A DNA stretch of 39,677 bases, from NCBI GenBank assembly GCA_015523465.1, contig WAKF01000071.1:1-39677 (forward strand), given 5' to 3'. Below, piece by piece: positions 31,205-39,677 of this stretch (position 1 is its first letter; each line of letters begins with the position of its first letter). The position numbers were made by a program, and so were the translations under genes. Source of the DNA: Aeropyrum sp. Lineage in GTDB: Archaea; Thermoproteota; Thermoprotei_A; Sulfolobales; Acidilobaceae. The notes beneath the pieces are model-generated. The model was not told where the DNA came from. It worked only from the letters and a program-made list of their open reading frames with translations, and searched no databases.

Positions 31205-34200
31205 ATGGGGGCTGTGAAGGGGGTCTATAGAGGGTTCTGCCCTAACTGCAGGGGGCCCGTCGAGGAGGATAGACTGGCTAAGGGGCTACCATGTAGAAAG
31301 TGTCTTCCCAGGCCTGCGGGCGGCGATGTCGATTCGATTGTCCGTGCTCTCTCAGCTAGGGGTAGGCTAGGAGGCTACTATTGGATCTGGAGGCTTGAGA
31401 AAGACCTGGAGGAGTTCGAGAGGTTCTTTGAAGAGAGGACTGGGCTCAGGCTTTGGAGCGCCCAAAGGAGCTGGGCTAAGAGGCTACTGAGGGGCGAGAG
31501 CCTAGCCATAATAGCTCCTACGGGAGTCGGGAAGACTACTCTAGTGAGCACCTACGCCTCATTTACGGCTGAGAAGAGGGGGTGGAGGGTCCTTTACCTA
31601 GTACCTACTGAGAACTTAGTGAGGCAGGTTTCAAGTAGGCTCGAGGGCCTAGCTAGGGCTAACATCTACTACTACTACTCAAGGCTTAGGCCTTCCGCTA
31701 GGGAGGAGGCTTTAGAGAGGATAGGGCGCGGGGGTCCCGGGATAATAGTCGTTACTACTGGCTTCCTCCAGAGAAGGTTTAGCCTGCTAGCCTCTGGAGG
31801 CCCCTTCAACCTCGTCGTTGTAGATGACGTGGATAGCTTGCTGAGGAATAGCAGGAACGTCGAAAGGGTACTATCTCTCCTAGGCTTTAGCGAGGACCTA
31901 GTAGCTGCTGCGCTGAGACTAGTGGAGGCTAGGATCCAGCTCTACCAGGCGCTCACCCTCGGCTCAACAAGGATTGAGGGCCTTCAGAAGAAGGTGGCTG
32001 AGCTTGAAGACGAGGTTAGAAGAGGCCTTTCTACCTTGGCTAGGGTAGGGCAACTCGTCATAGCCAGTGCCACTGGGAGGCCTCGAGGCTATAAGCACCT
32101 TGTATTTAGGGAGCTGCTCGGCTTTGAGGTGGGGGGCGGTAGCGACTATCTGCGTAACATTCTAGACGCCTATAGAATCTGTAGGGACCCGCTAGCGTGC
32201 CTCAGAGACCTAGCCTTAGAGCTGGGTGACGGAGTCATAGTGTTTGTATCCCAAAGGCTAGGGAAGGAGTGGGCTAGGAGGGCTGCTGAAGTCCTAGAGG
32301 AGTCGGGGCTTAGGGTGGCGCTAGCTCTAACGGGCTCTCGTAGGCCTGTAGAGGAGTTTGCTAGTAGCAAGGCCAAAGTGCTGGTGGGGGTCGCTAGCAG
32401 GTATGGAGTTATCGTTAGGGGTTTAGACTTGCCCGAGAGGGCTAAGTATGCTCTATTCCTCACAGCACCAGGCCTTAGGCTGAGGGCCTCTGAGGCCCTG
32501 CTAAACCCTAGGAGGCTACTCAGGCTCCTCGACTACGCGTCGTCACGGGGGGAAGACTGGGCTAGGGACTACTATGAGAGGATTGCAAGGGCTCTAGATA
32601 AGGTTAGGGACCCCACAATACTCGTGGCAGCAGCTAAGGGTAGCTTTAAGGCTGAAGGGTGGCTAGCTGAGGCTGCATCGCTGCTACTCGAAGCTTCGAG
32701 TACTGCTGGAGACTGGGCTGTTGGAGAGGCTAGGAAGTCTGGCGGCGTACTTAGGGTTGGTAGCTTCGTTGTTGACTCGCAGGGTTATGTAACGGTACCT
32801 GACGCCCTCACCTACCTACAGGCTAGCGGTAGGACGAGTAGGCTCTACAAGGGTGTTATGACTTTTGGCGTCAGCGTAGTATTCGACTTTAATGAAGCCT
32901 ATGTGGAAGCCCTCTGGGAGAGGCTTAGGTGGGTATCGGGAACCAGCTTCAAGGAGCTGGGGGAGGTTGACTTAGAGGAAGCTAAGAGGAAGGTAGAGGA
33001 CTCTAGGAGGGGTCGTGGTAAGAAGGTTAATGTGAAGACAGTGTTGCTCGTGGTTGAGTCACCTACAAAGGCTAGGACCATAGCGTGGTTCTGGGGGAGG
33101 CCTGGGAAGAGGAGGGTCGGGAGGCTAACGGTTTACGAGGCTAGTGTAGCCGACGAGGAGGCCGGAGTCGTGTATATACTCAACGTTACTGCTACTAGAG
33201 GCCATGTGACAGATCTTGCCGTTGACGCTCCAGATACGAGGTATGGGGTTAAGGTCGTCAATTCCACCTTGAAGCCCATATATGGGACTATAAGGAGGTG
33301 CCTGGAGTGTGGATGGCAGTTCGTGGCTGAGAGTAGTGTATGCGTGAGATGTGGCTCCCCAAGGATCATTGATAGCATGAGCGTCGTAGACCTCCTAAGG
33401 AAGCTCGCTGTAGAGGTGGACGAGGTTGTTGTTGCTACGGACCCTGACAGGGAGGGTGAGAAGATAGCGTGGGACGTAATGCTGGCGATAAAGCCTTACA
33501 ACCAGAACGTGAAGAGAGGGCGGTTCCACGAGGTTACTCCTAAGGCCGTGCTCGAGGCTCTGAGGGGGGCCGGGCCCTTCGCTTTAAGCCTGGTTAAGGC
33601 TCAAGAAGCTAGGAGGATCGTTGATAGATGGATAGGCTTTAGCCTCAGCAGCCACTTGTGGACTGTCTATGGGAAGCCCTGGCTAGGGGCTGGCAGGGTT
33701 CAAACGCCCGTTCTAGGGTGGATTGTAGACGCTTATAAGAAGTGGAAGGATGCTCGTGGATACTACGCGATCTTGAGGTTAGAGAGCGGGGGAAGGCTCT
33801 CAATATTTGCTAGTGAAAGGGAGGAAGCTGAAGATGTGGCTAGAGCTAGGGACGTCGAGGTCACGAGCGTTGAGGCTTACTGGGAGGAACGGCAGCCCCC
33901 GCCACCCTTCACTACAGACACGCTACTCTATGAAGCCTCTACGAGGCTGGGAGTCAATGCTACTATAGCTATGAGGGTAGCGCAGGACCTCTTCGAGTGG
34001 GGTCTCATAACATATCATCGAACGGATTCAACCAGGGTTAGCTCAGCGGGAGTCGCTGTAGCTAGGACCTGGCTTGAGAAGGCAGGATTGGCTAGCCTTT
34101 TCAGGCCAAGATACTGGGGCGAGGGGGGTGCACACGAGGCAATACGCCCCACAAGGCCCCTAGACTCTAGGGAGCTTGAGAGGGCTGTGCTAGACGGCTC

Positions 34201-34840
34201 TATAAGGATCGCTGGTAAACTGACACGTCTACACCTGGCAGTCTACGACATGATATTTAGGAGGTTCGTTGCGAGCCAGATGGCGCCTGGGAAGGTGTTA
34301 GTGGTAAGAGCCTCTCTTAGCGTGGGAGGCAAGCGCGTTGAGGTGGAGGGTATAGCAGGGGCGAAGGGAGGATTCGTGGAAGTCTACCCGCCACAGACCT
34401 CTGAGTGGCTCTCAAGGCTAAAGCCCGGGGTTAGGCTGGCTGTCGAGGATTCTAGGGTGGTTAGGGGTAGTAGGGAGAGGCTTTTGAAGAGTGGCGACGT
34501 GATCAGGCTTATGAAGGAGCACGGGATAGGGAGGCCTAGCACCTACGCTAAGGCGATAGAGGCCAATATGAGGCACGGCTACGTAATCGAGAGTAAGAAG
34601 AGAAGGTTCCTCATACCTACCAGGCTTGGACGCGAGGTCTACGTCTACCTGTCTACAAGGTTCCCTGAGCTCATCTCCGTAGAGACTAGCCGGAGGCTGG
34701 AGGAGGAGCTTGACGCTATAGAGAGGAGTGGGAGGGGCGTGTACTCGATGCTTCAGAGGGCGTGGGCTCTTATTGAGGGTAAGCTAGAGGAAGCTTCAGC
34801 CACAGCTAGCATAGGCGGGGAGGCTGAGGCTAGGACCTAG
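31205..34840 (+). CDS. rgy: Reverse gyrase, standard size (1211 aa)
   Basis: Second reverse gyrase of the window. It has an N-terminal zinc finger (Cys12, 15, 30, 33), Walker A APTGVGKTT (104-112), DDVD (207-210), SATGRPRG, QASGRTSRL, Toprim VVESPTKAR (Glu618), DPDREGE (746-752), second zinc finger (Cys699, 702, 713, 716) and catalytic Tyr937 in LITYHRTDST. All key residues are intact. ATG start with GGGTGAG 5 nt upstream. It lacks the coiled coil and the topoisomerase inserts of the 1625-aa paralogue. The last 11 bp overlap the convergent Alba gene. Confidence 0.96.
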   Translation: MGAVKGVYRGFCPNCRGPVEEDRLAKGLPCRKCLPRPAGGDVDSIVRALSARGRLGGYYWIWRLEKDLEEFERFFEERTGLRLWSAQRSWAKRLLRGESLAIIAPTGVGKTTLVSTYASFTAEKRGWRVLYLVPTENLVRQVSSRLEGLARANIYYYYSRLRPSAREEALERIGRGGPGIIVVTTGFLQRRFSLLASGGPFNLVVVDDVDSLLRNSRNVERVLSLLGFSEDLVAAALRLVEARIQLYQALTLGSTRIEGLQKKVAELEDEVRRGLSTLARVGQLVIASATGRPRGYKHLVFRELLGFEVGGGSDYLRNILDAYRICRDPLACLRDLALELGDGVIVFVSQRLGKEWARRAAEVLEESGLRVALALTGSRRPVEEFASSKAKVLVGVASRYGVIVRGLDLPERAKYALFLTAPGLRLRASEALLNPRRLLRLLDYASSRGEDWARDYYERIARALDKVRDPTILVAAAKGSFKAEGWLAEAASLLLEASSTAGDWAVGEARKSGGVLRVGSFVVDSQGYVTVPDALTYLQASGRTSRLYKGVMTFGVSVVFDFNEAYVEALWERLRWVSGTSFKELGEVDLEEAKRKVEDSRRGRGKKVNVKTVLLVVESPTKARTIAWFWGRPGKRRVGRLTVYEASVADEEAGVVYILNVTATRGHVTDLAVDAPDTRYGVKVVNSTLKPIYGTIRRCLECGWQFVAESSVCVRCGSPRIIDSMSVVDLLRKLAVEVDEVVVATDPDREGEKIAWDVMLAIKPYNQNVKRGRFHEVTPKAVLEALRGAGPFALSLVKAQEARRIVDRWIGFSLSSHLWTVYGKPWLGAGRVQTPVLGWIVDAYKKWKDARGYYAILRLESGGRLSIFASEREEAEDVARARDVEVTSVEAYWEERQPPPPFTTDTLLYEASTRLGVNATIAMRVAQDLFEWGLITYHRTDSTRVSSAGVAVARTWLEKAGLASLFRPRYWGEGGAHEAIRPTRPLDSRELERAVLDGSIRIAGKLTRLHLAVYDMIFRRFVASQMAPGKVLVVRASLSVGGKRVEVEGIAGAKGGFVEVYPPQTSEWLSRLKPGVRLAVEDSRVVRGSRERLLKSGDVIRLMKEHGIGRPSTYAKAIEANMRHGYVIESKKRRFLIPTRLGREVYVYLSTRFPELISVETSRRLEEELDAIERSGRGVYSMLQRAWALIEGKLEEASATASIGGEAEART

Positions 34841-35132
34841 GCTCGCCCCCTCCGGCGCTACCCTCAACAGCCTCTACCTTGACGAGCACGTAGGGTATCT
34901 TCTCCTCGTCCTTCATGACTACCCCGATCTTCTCTATCCCGACCCTGATGTCTAGGCCGCTAGTCTGAAGGGTCTCCCTAGCCCTGTTGATTGAGTCGAA
35001 GAGCTTGCATATGCTCCTTCCCGTGGCTGTGAGCAGCGTCTCCCCCTTCTCGGTCACTTCCAATATTATCCTGCGAGCGTAATCCTCTATATCGCCCTCA
35101 TCGGCTACGACTATAGCCCTTCTCCCCGCCAC
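34830..35132 (-). CDS. Alba-family DNA/RNA-binding protein
   Basis: A 100-aa protein with the Alba core: TATGRSICKLFDSINRARE matches the loop-helix region that carries the acetylated Lys and dimer contacts in Alba (ARGRAISKAVDTVE in Sulfolobus-like sequences). It lacks the extended N-terminal tail and has an acidic extension at the end. Alba coats DNA and RNA in archaea and is a substrate of Sir2 in Sulfolobus. The Lys in the SICK stretch would be the closest counterpart to a modifiable site. GTG start; GGGTG 7 nt upstream. Convergent with the reverse gyrase gene. Confidence 0.8.
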   Translation of the reverse strand: MAGRRAIVVADEGDIEDYARRIILEVTEKGETLLTATGRSICKLFDSINRARETLQTSGLDIRVGIEKIGVVMKDEEKIPYVLVKVEAVEGSAGGGEPRS

Positions 35133-35168
35133 CTAAATGCACCCTCACCCTACGAGTCTACTAGGGGG

Positions 35169-36482
35169 TTAAATGGGGAATGCTACTAGGACTAGAATTG
35201 AGGCTAGGAGGGGGGGTATGGAAAGGGCTAGGCTAGCTACCCCCACGCCCCTAAGTACGTCGCCTTTGGCTCCGGCAGCCCTCGCATAGAATATCTTGTT
35301 GAGGGTGGCTGAGAACATGGAGAGAAGCATGCCCGCGAGGGCGTTGGCCAAGCCTATATCCTGGGCCGTACTGGCTAGTGATAATAGAGCTGCAGTAGCA
35401 CTAGCTCCCCCTCCTAGGAGCCCTACGATAGCTGCGGCTAGAGCCCCTCCCTGGGGAGCAGCTTCTACTATAGCCTTAGCCATGATCGTGAGTAAAACGT
35501 AGATTAGCGCTCCCCTCAAGGCTGCTACCCAGTCTAGAGGGTTCCTGGGCTGAGGAATCGGTGTCTCGATCCCCCTTATAGCGTCGGAGGAGTACTTGGC
35601 AGCCACTATGGATGCCAGGGCTACAATGGCTAGGGGTGCTAGGAGTGTAGGTTCTCCCCCAGCTATTAGTAGTGCTATAGCAGCTAGTATAGAGGATCTG
35701 AGCTGCATCGCAGATACTATGAGTGAGGTTATGAGGGCCGAGGTCCTAGCCCCCTTAGGGGGCCTGGCGAAGACGCTCGACATCGTAGCCTCGCTGTTTA
35801 CAAGGCTTGCGAGGAATGCACCAGCCACTAGCGCCTGCGCCCCCCATATCCTGGCTGCAGCGTAGCTACCGAAGCTTATTGCCACTACGGCCGTGAAGAA
35901 TAGGTATGCAGTAAACAGGTTGAAAAGGGGGACGAGTTGGGAGTACTCTCTCACGAGCGGCCCAACTATCACTATGAGGGCTGCTACCTCCAGCATTGCT
36001 ATTAGCTCGGAGTAGCTTATGTTCCTTGCAAGCTTCACTATGGGGTCTTTTAGGGCAAGCAGCATGCTCACGGCAACGCTAACCCCCGCAGCCTCGAGTA
36101 TCAAGCCCATACCAGCCATAACGCCTACCAGGAAGGTTAGAAGTACTACTAGGTACGTTGTGAAGCCGTAAGTGCCAGCCTTAACCATCCTAGCGTAAGC
36201 GTAGATGAGGACTAGCATTACTATGCCGGCGGCTGGCAGGATCATCATAGCGTTGCCAGCAGTCCCTCCCAGCGAGAGCGCTATGATACTAGACAAACTC
36301 CCATACAACCCTACTAACCCCATACTCCTAAACCCTGGTATCGTCACAGCCTTCCTGGAGGACCTACCCGAGATCTGAGCCCTCTCCCTCTCAAGACCCA
36401 CGAGTGCCCCTCCCATAAGCCCTGTTCCCACCCTCAGAAGGAAGTCCTCGTAGCTAGCTACAGCCTCAACCAAGAACAGCAC
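35169..36482 (-). CDS. MgtC/SapB and DUF4010 membrane protein
   Basis: A 437-aa membrane protein with about twelve hydrophobic segments. The N-terminal part has the MgtC signature GGALVGLERERAQ and later RSMGLVGLYG; the second half fits DUF4010. Function is not established in archaea; a role in ion or membrane homeostasis is a guess from the name. The GTG start overlaps the upstream gene by 17 bp, so the two are co-translated. Confidence 0.85.
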   Translation of the reverse strand: MLFLVEAVASYEDFLLRVGTGLMGGALVGLERERAQISGRSSRKAVTIPGFRSMGLVGLYGSLSSIIALSLGGTAGNAMMILPAAGIVMLVLIYAYARMVKAGTYGFTTYLVVLLTFLVGVMAGMGLILEAAGVSVAVSMLLALKDPIVKLARNISYSELIAMLEVAALIVIVGPLVREYSQLVPLFNLFTAYLFFTAVVAISFGSYAAARIWGAQALVAGAFLASLVNSEATMSSVFARPPKGARTSALITSLIVSAMQLRSSILAAIALLIAGGEPTLLAPLAIVALASIVAAKYSSDAIRGIETPIPQPRNPLDWVAALRGALIYVLLTIMAKAIVEAAPQGGALAAAIVGLLGGGASATAALLSLASTAQDIGLANALAGMLLSMFSATLNKIFYARAAGAKGDVLRGVGVASLALSIPPLLASILVLVAFPI

Positions 36483-37008
36483 CCGCTACCCTTAACGCCT
36501 CACCTACAGCCTCCAGAGACTCATCCAGGTTCATGATGTAAGCCGAGGGGGGAGGCTTATGAGTGAGCCGCTTAGACTTTACGGGCGTCCTCCTCCCAAC
36601 TTTAATCTTCACCCTCTCCCCACCCTCAAACTCAACCTCAACATAGCGGCCCTCAACGACTCCGTAGCATATAGCTCTTCCCTCACCCCTCTCAACAAGG
36701 AATCCCCTCCTAGCTAGGTCCTTCAGCTTCTCCCTAAACTCTCCCCTCCACCTACAGGTAACTTTAACTTCAACCCCAGCAGTGCTTAAAAGGTCTCCGG
36801 CTTCCTTAGACAGCCTTCTAAGCCCTCCAGCGGATACAGTACACCTTACAACCCTATTCTCCTCGTCAACATCTAGTATCACGCCTCCAACGCTCTCAAC
36901 CGCCTTGAGTAGCCTGGAGATAAGCCTGTCAGGTCGCACGTAGAAGGCTGCTACGGCATAGACAGAGCAGCCCTCAGCATGGAGGTCATTCGGGGATAAC
37001 GTCATCAC
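36466..37008 (-). CDS. Protein of unknown function, coupled to the MgtC-like gene
   Basis: The 180-aa protein is not recognised. It seems to have two parts: an N-terminal alpha/beta stretch (about 15-90; VYAVAAFYVRPDRLISRLLKA) and a small beta-rich central segment with VEFEGGERVKIKVGRR, with a basic PVKSKRLTHKPPP linker before a final helix. No signal peptide or membrane segment is seen. The end overlaps the start of the membrane gene by 17 bp. Start is GTG (37008) or the ATG that follows. Confidence 0.75.
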   Translation of the reverse strand: MMTLSPNDLHAEGCSVYAVAAFYVRPDRLISRLLKAVESVGGVILDVDEENRVVRCTVSAGGLRRLSKEAGDLLSTAGVEVKVTCRWRGEFREKLKDLARRGFLVERGEGRAICYGVVEGRYVEVEFEGGERVKIKVGRRTPVKSKRLTHKPPPSAYIMNLDESLEAVGEALRVAGAVLG

Positions 37009-37178
37009 CGGTTTCCCTCAGGCTACCCCAATTCAATCATCCCTTAAACGCTTCATGCAGACCCATAAAATCTGCTCGAAGGCTCGGTGCTTATAAGAAG
37101 TAGCCCCTCGGCAACACAGGCCTCCATCATCACCCTCGAGGGCTCTGCGTGCGAGCTTTCCTCACAGGGACCATAAGG

Positions 37179-37267
37179 TGGCGCCGGGGGCGGGATTCGA
37201 ACCCGCGCGCCCCTCGCGGGGCAACGGGTCTCAAGCCCGCCGCCTTGGGCCGCTCGGCCACCCCGGC
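37179..37267 (-). tRNA. tRNA-Ser (UGA)
   Basis: Read on the minus strand, acceptor GCCGGGG (37261-37267) pairs with CCCCGGC (37183-37189). The anticodon loop is CTTGAGA with TGA at 37231-37233. The long variable arm GCCCC-GCGA-GGGGC marks a type II tRNA, and the discriminator is G (37182), as for serine. CCA (37179-37181) is encoded. No intron. The D arm GCCGAGCGG...GGC is like that of tRNA-Cys at 14173. Confidence 0.95.
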
Positions 37268-37315
37268 ACCCACAACTTCCCTTCTAGCCCCGACGCCTGT
37301 TAAGATTACGGGAGG

Positions 37316-37324
37316 CTTTACAAG
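37316..37324. promoter_or_regulatory. Shared TATA-like element between tRNA-Ser and sir2
   Basis: CTTTACAAG reads as a TATA-like box on both strands. Its centre is about 24 bp before the sir2 ATG (37344), predicting a leaderless mRNA, and about 53 bp before the tRNA 5' end, predicting a leader of some 27 nt on that strand. Confidence 0.35.
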
Positions 37325-37343
37325 TTAGCTGGGTAGAGGCCTA

Positions 37344-38099
37344 ATGACTCCCAGGGACATTGCCGAAGCTGGAAGGCTTGTTAGAGAGTCTAGGTATCTA
37401 ATAGCTTTTACGGGTGCTGGGATAAGCGCTGAGAGCGGCATCCCCGTTTTTAGGGGCCCTGGCGGGCTCTGGCGAAAGTATAGGCCCGAGGACCTAGCCA
37501 CCCCAGAGGCTTTTAAGAGAAATCCTAGGCTGGTCTGGGAGTGGTATAGGTGGAGGATGGAGCTAGTATTCTCTGCAAAGCCCAACCCAGCCCACAAGCT
37601 TCTAGCGAGGCTCGAGGAGAAGGGCATCTTGAAGGCGGTCATCACGCAGAACGTGGATTGCCTTCACAGGATTGCAGGTAATAGGAGGGTTATAGAGCTA
37701 CATGGGAGTCTTAGGAGGGTCAAGTGTACTAGGTGTGCTTACAAGGCAGAAATACGTGCTCCCCCTAAGGAGGACCTACCCAGGTGCCCTATCTGCGGGT
37801 CCCTTCTAAGACCCGATGTTGTGTGGTTCGGCGAGCCCCTACCTGAAGGGGAGCTTAGGGAGGCGTTCTTGGAGGCCTCGAAGGCTGATGTAGTACTTGT
37901 TATTGGCACTAGCGGGGCCGTTGATCCAGCGGGTCTTATACCGCTCTACGCTAAAAAGCAGGGAGCTAAGCTGATCAACGTTAACCCAGAGCCTAATAGG
38001 TATACCGGGATAGCTGATGTAGAAGCTAGGATGGGCGCCGTAGAATTTGCTAAAAAGATTGCAATAGTGTTAGGTATAGGCGAGGCTAGCCTAGGGTGA
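37344..38099 (+). CDS. sir2: Sir2-family NAD-dependent protein deacetylase
   Basis: The 251-aa sirtuin has [15 protein letters not shown] (NAD loop), [13 protein letters not shown], the catalytic His in ELHGSL, a zinc site of two pairs (CTRCAY and CPICGS), FGEPLPE and [10 protein letters not shown]. It removes acetyl or other acyl groups from lysines with NAD as co-substrate. In Sulfolobus the Sir2 protein acts on Alba; an Alba gene lies 2.2 kb away. ATG start; probably leaderless. The end overlaps the convergent AAA ATPase gene by 14 bp. Confidence 0.95.
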   Translation: MTPRDIAEAGRLVRESRYLIAFTGAGISAESGIPVFRGPGGLWRKYRPEDLATPEAFKRNPRLVWEWYRWRMELVFSAKPNPAHKLLARLEEKGILKAVITQNVDCLHRIAGNRRVIELHGSLRRVKCTRCAYKAEIRAPPKEDLPRCPICGSLLRPDVVWFGEPLPEGELREAFLEASKADVVLVIGTSGAVDPAGLIPLYAKKQGAKLINVNPEPNRYTGIADVEARMGAVEFAKKIAIVLGIGEASLG

Positions 38100-39677
38100 G
38101 CTTTTTCAGCTCCCTCGCCATCCTCTCGTAACGCTCTACATCCTCTCTCGTCAGGCTTGGAGGCACCTTCTTCAGCGCTTGTAGGAAGTGGCGCATCTCG
38201 ACCCTACCGACCTCGAGCTTCTCCCTCAGCTTAAGCATGACAGCCTCCCTAACAACAGCCTCGATGTCAGCGCCCGTATAGCCTTCTGTCAGCTCAGCTA
38301 GCTTGTCGAAGTCTACGTCGTCGGCTAGTGGTACCTTCTTGGTGTGTATCATGAATATCTGCTTCCTAGCCTCCTTGTCTGGCGGCGGCACGTAGATAAT
38401 CCTGTCAAACCTGCCGGGCCTCAACAGGGCGGGGTCTAGTATGTCGGGCCTGTTAGTAGCCGCTATCACAACAACGTTAGTTAGGGGCTGGATGCCATCC
38501 ATCTCAGTTAGTAGCTGGTTGACTATCCTATCGGTGACCCCCGAGTCGAACCTAGCGCCCCTCGCCGGCGCTATCGAGTCTATCTCATCGAAGAAGACTA
38601 TGGCGGGTGCTACCTGCCTAGCCCTCTCGAAGATCTTCCTGATGGCCTTCTCGCTCTCTCCGACCCACTTGCTCAGGACCTCGGGCCCCCTTACGGCTAT
38701 GAAGTTAGCCTGGCTCTCAGTGGCTGCGGCCTTTGCCAGTAGGGTCTTACCGGTGCCCGGCGGCCCGAAGAGTAGTATACCCTTGGGAGGCCTGATCCCC
38801 ATTTCCTCGAAGATCTTTGGGTATTTCAGGGGCCACTCTACAGCCTCTCTGAGCTCCTGCTTAACCTCATCCAGCCCTCCGATATCCTCCCAGTGCACCT
38901 CAGGCACTTCAACGTAGACCTCCCTTATGAGGGTGGGCCTCACCATCTTCATAGCCTCCATGAAGTCGGCCATAGTAACCTTGAGTTCCTTGAGAACGTT
39001 GGCCGGTATTTCCTTGGCACTAAAGTCTATCTTGCCGGCCTTAATGAACCTCCTTAGAGCAGCCATAGCAGCCTCCTTGGCTAGAGCAGCCAGGTCTGCG
39101 CCTGTGTAGCCGTGAGTCATCTCTGCCAGCTTCTCCAAGTCCACATCCTCAGCTAAAGGCATGTTCCTAGTGTGGACCTTGAGTATCTCCACTCTAGCCC
39201 TCTTATCGGGAGGTCTAATCTCGATCTCTCTGTCAAATCTGCCGGGCCTCCTTAACGCAGGATCTATAGCGTCAGGTCTGTTGGTAGCCCCTATAACTAT
39301 GACCTTCCCCCTCTCCTTGAGCCCGTCCATAAGGGTGAGTAGCTGGGCGACAACCCTCTTTTCAACCTCGCCAGTAACCTCCTCCCTCTTAGGAGCTATC
39401 GCGTCTATCTCGTCAATGAATATAATGCTCGGGGCGTTCTCCTCAGCCTCCTTGAAGATCTCTCTCAGCCTCTGCTCGCTCTCGCCATAGTACTTGCTCA
39501 TTATCTCGGGACCGTTGATGCTGATAAAGTAAGCTCCGATCTCGTTAGCCAAAGCCTTTGCTAGCAAGGTCTTACCTGTGCCCGGAGGGCCATAGAGTAG
39601 TATGCCCTTAGGGGGCTCAATGCCAAGGTGCTTGAATATTTCGGGATGCTTCATGGGCAGCTCTACTATCTCTCTAA
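38086..39677 (-). CDS. CDC48/VCP-like AAA ATPase, 5' part cut off
   Basis: Over 520 codons are present and the frame is still open at the right edge, so the N-terminal domain and the start are missing. Two AAA modules are seen: D1 with [17 protein letters not shown] and [15 protein letters not shown], and D2 with [17 protein letters not shown] and [17 protein letters not shown], each with the arginine-finger region ATNRPD...RPGRFDREI or RPGRFDRII. It uses ATP to unfold proteins, likely for the proteasome. The C-terminal end carries a helical tail ([15 protein letters not shown]). Confidence 0.96.
   Translation of the reverse strand, partial: REIVELPMKHPEIFKHLGIEPPKGILLYGPPGTGKTLLAKALANEIGAYFISINGPEIMSKYYGESEQRLREIFKEAEENAPSIIFIDEIDAIAPKREEVTGEVEKRVVAQLLTLMDGLKERGKVIVIGATNRPDAIDPALRRPGRFDREIEIRPPDKRARVEILKVHTRNMPLAEDVDLEKLAEMTHGYTGADLAALAKEAAMAALRRFIKAGKIDFSAKEIPANVLKELKVTMADFMEAMKMVRPTLIREVYVEVPEVHWEDIGGLDEVKQELREAVEWPLKYPKIFEEMGIRPPKGILLFGPPGTGKTLLAKAAATESQANFIAVRGPEVLSKWVGESEKAIRKIFERARQVAPAIVFFDEIDSIAPARGARFDSGVTDRIVNQLLTEMDGIQPLTNVVVIAATNRPDILDPALLRPGRFDRIIYVPPPDKEARKQIFMIHTKKVPLADDVDFDKLAELTEGYTGADIEAVVREAVMLKLREKLEVGRVEMRHFLQALKKVPPSLTREDVERYERMARELKKLTLG

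Noticed and set aside
31167-31217. Short frame of 16 codons overlapping the start of the second reverse gyrase
   Set aside because: The predicted transcription start near 31170 falls at or after its GTG, so it would not be translated; GGAGG is also too close to the GTG.
37100-37176. C/D-box-like sequence downstream of tRNA-Ser (minus strand GTGATGA and CCGA)
   Set aside because: Boxes are incomplete, no CTGA is present and spacing is off; a CCCTCGAGGG palindrome lies here but has no further support.

Overview
The window looks like chromosomal DNA of a hyperthermophilic crenarchaeon, most likely in or near the Desulfurococcales. Evidence: two reverse gyrases, a CDC48-type AAA ATPase, an archaeal Nop5-fibrillarin operon, an Alba protein, an archaeal-type AspRS, an intron in tRNA-Cys, heavy use of GTG and TTG starts behind GGGGTGA or GGAGGTG ribosome binding sites, leaderless promoters, and a short CRISPR repeat ending ATTGAAAG. 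Genus and species cannot be fixed from the sequence alone.

Layout. Bases 1-439 are the trailer end of a CRISPR array that runs off the left edge; no cas genes are visible. Next come an AbrB-PhoU type regulator, a class II HDAC-fold deacetylase and, convergent with it, a tldD-tldE operon. The 5514-6072 gap is dense in signals: a probable small gene, a direct repeat containing a palindrome, and two candidate structured RNAs, one with a clear L7Ae-type kink-loop. A second AbrB-PhoU paralogue follows. From 7119 to 12944 an unusually long reverse gyrase (1625 aa) is followed 6 bp later by a nitrilase-fold protein that has lost its catalytic Glu and Cys.

From 13092 on there are an M42 aminopeptidase, tRNA-Cys with a 32-nt intron, a membrane protein, a GT4 glycosyltransferase, a FUN14-like membrane protein and aspS. 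A minus-strand operon nop5-flpA-UPF0216 supplies the archaeal C/D-box RNP core. An SDR protein without the usual Tyr/Lys pair and a small lysine-methyltransferase-like enzyme precede a complete branched-chain amino acid type ABC operon (binding protein, two ATPases, two permeases; minus strand). Its upstream 0.5-kb gap holds two further hairpin RNA candidates.

The right part has a membrane protein, an ABC-2 export pair, a second, standard-size reverse gyrase (1211 aa), Alba, an MgtC/DUF4010 membrane protein with an overlapping unknown gene, tRNA-Ser(UGA), a Sir2 deacetylase and a CDC48-type ATPase cut by the right edge.

Taken together, the window has an unusual load of genes for DNA topology and chromatin (two reverse gyrases, Alba, Sir2, an HDAC-fold enzyme, a lysine-methyltransferase-like protein) and for guide-RNA biology (nop5, flpA, candidate kink-loop RNA). 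The most unusual item is the catalytically dead nitrilase homologue apparently co-transcribed with the oversized reverse gyrase.
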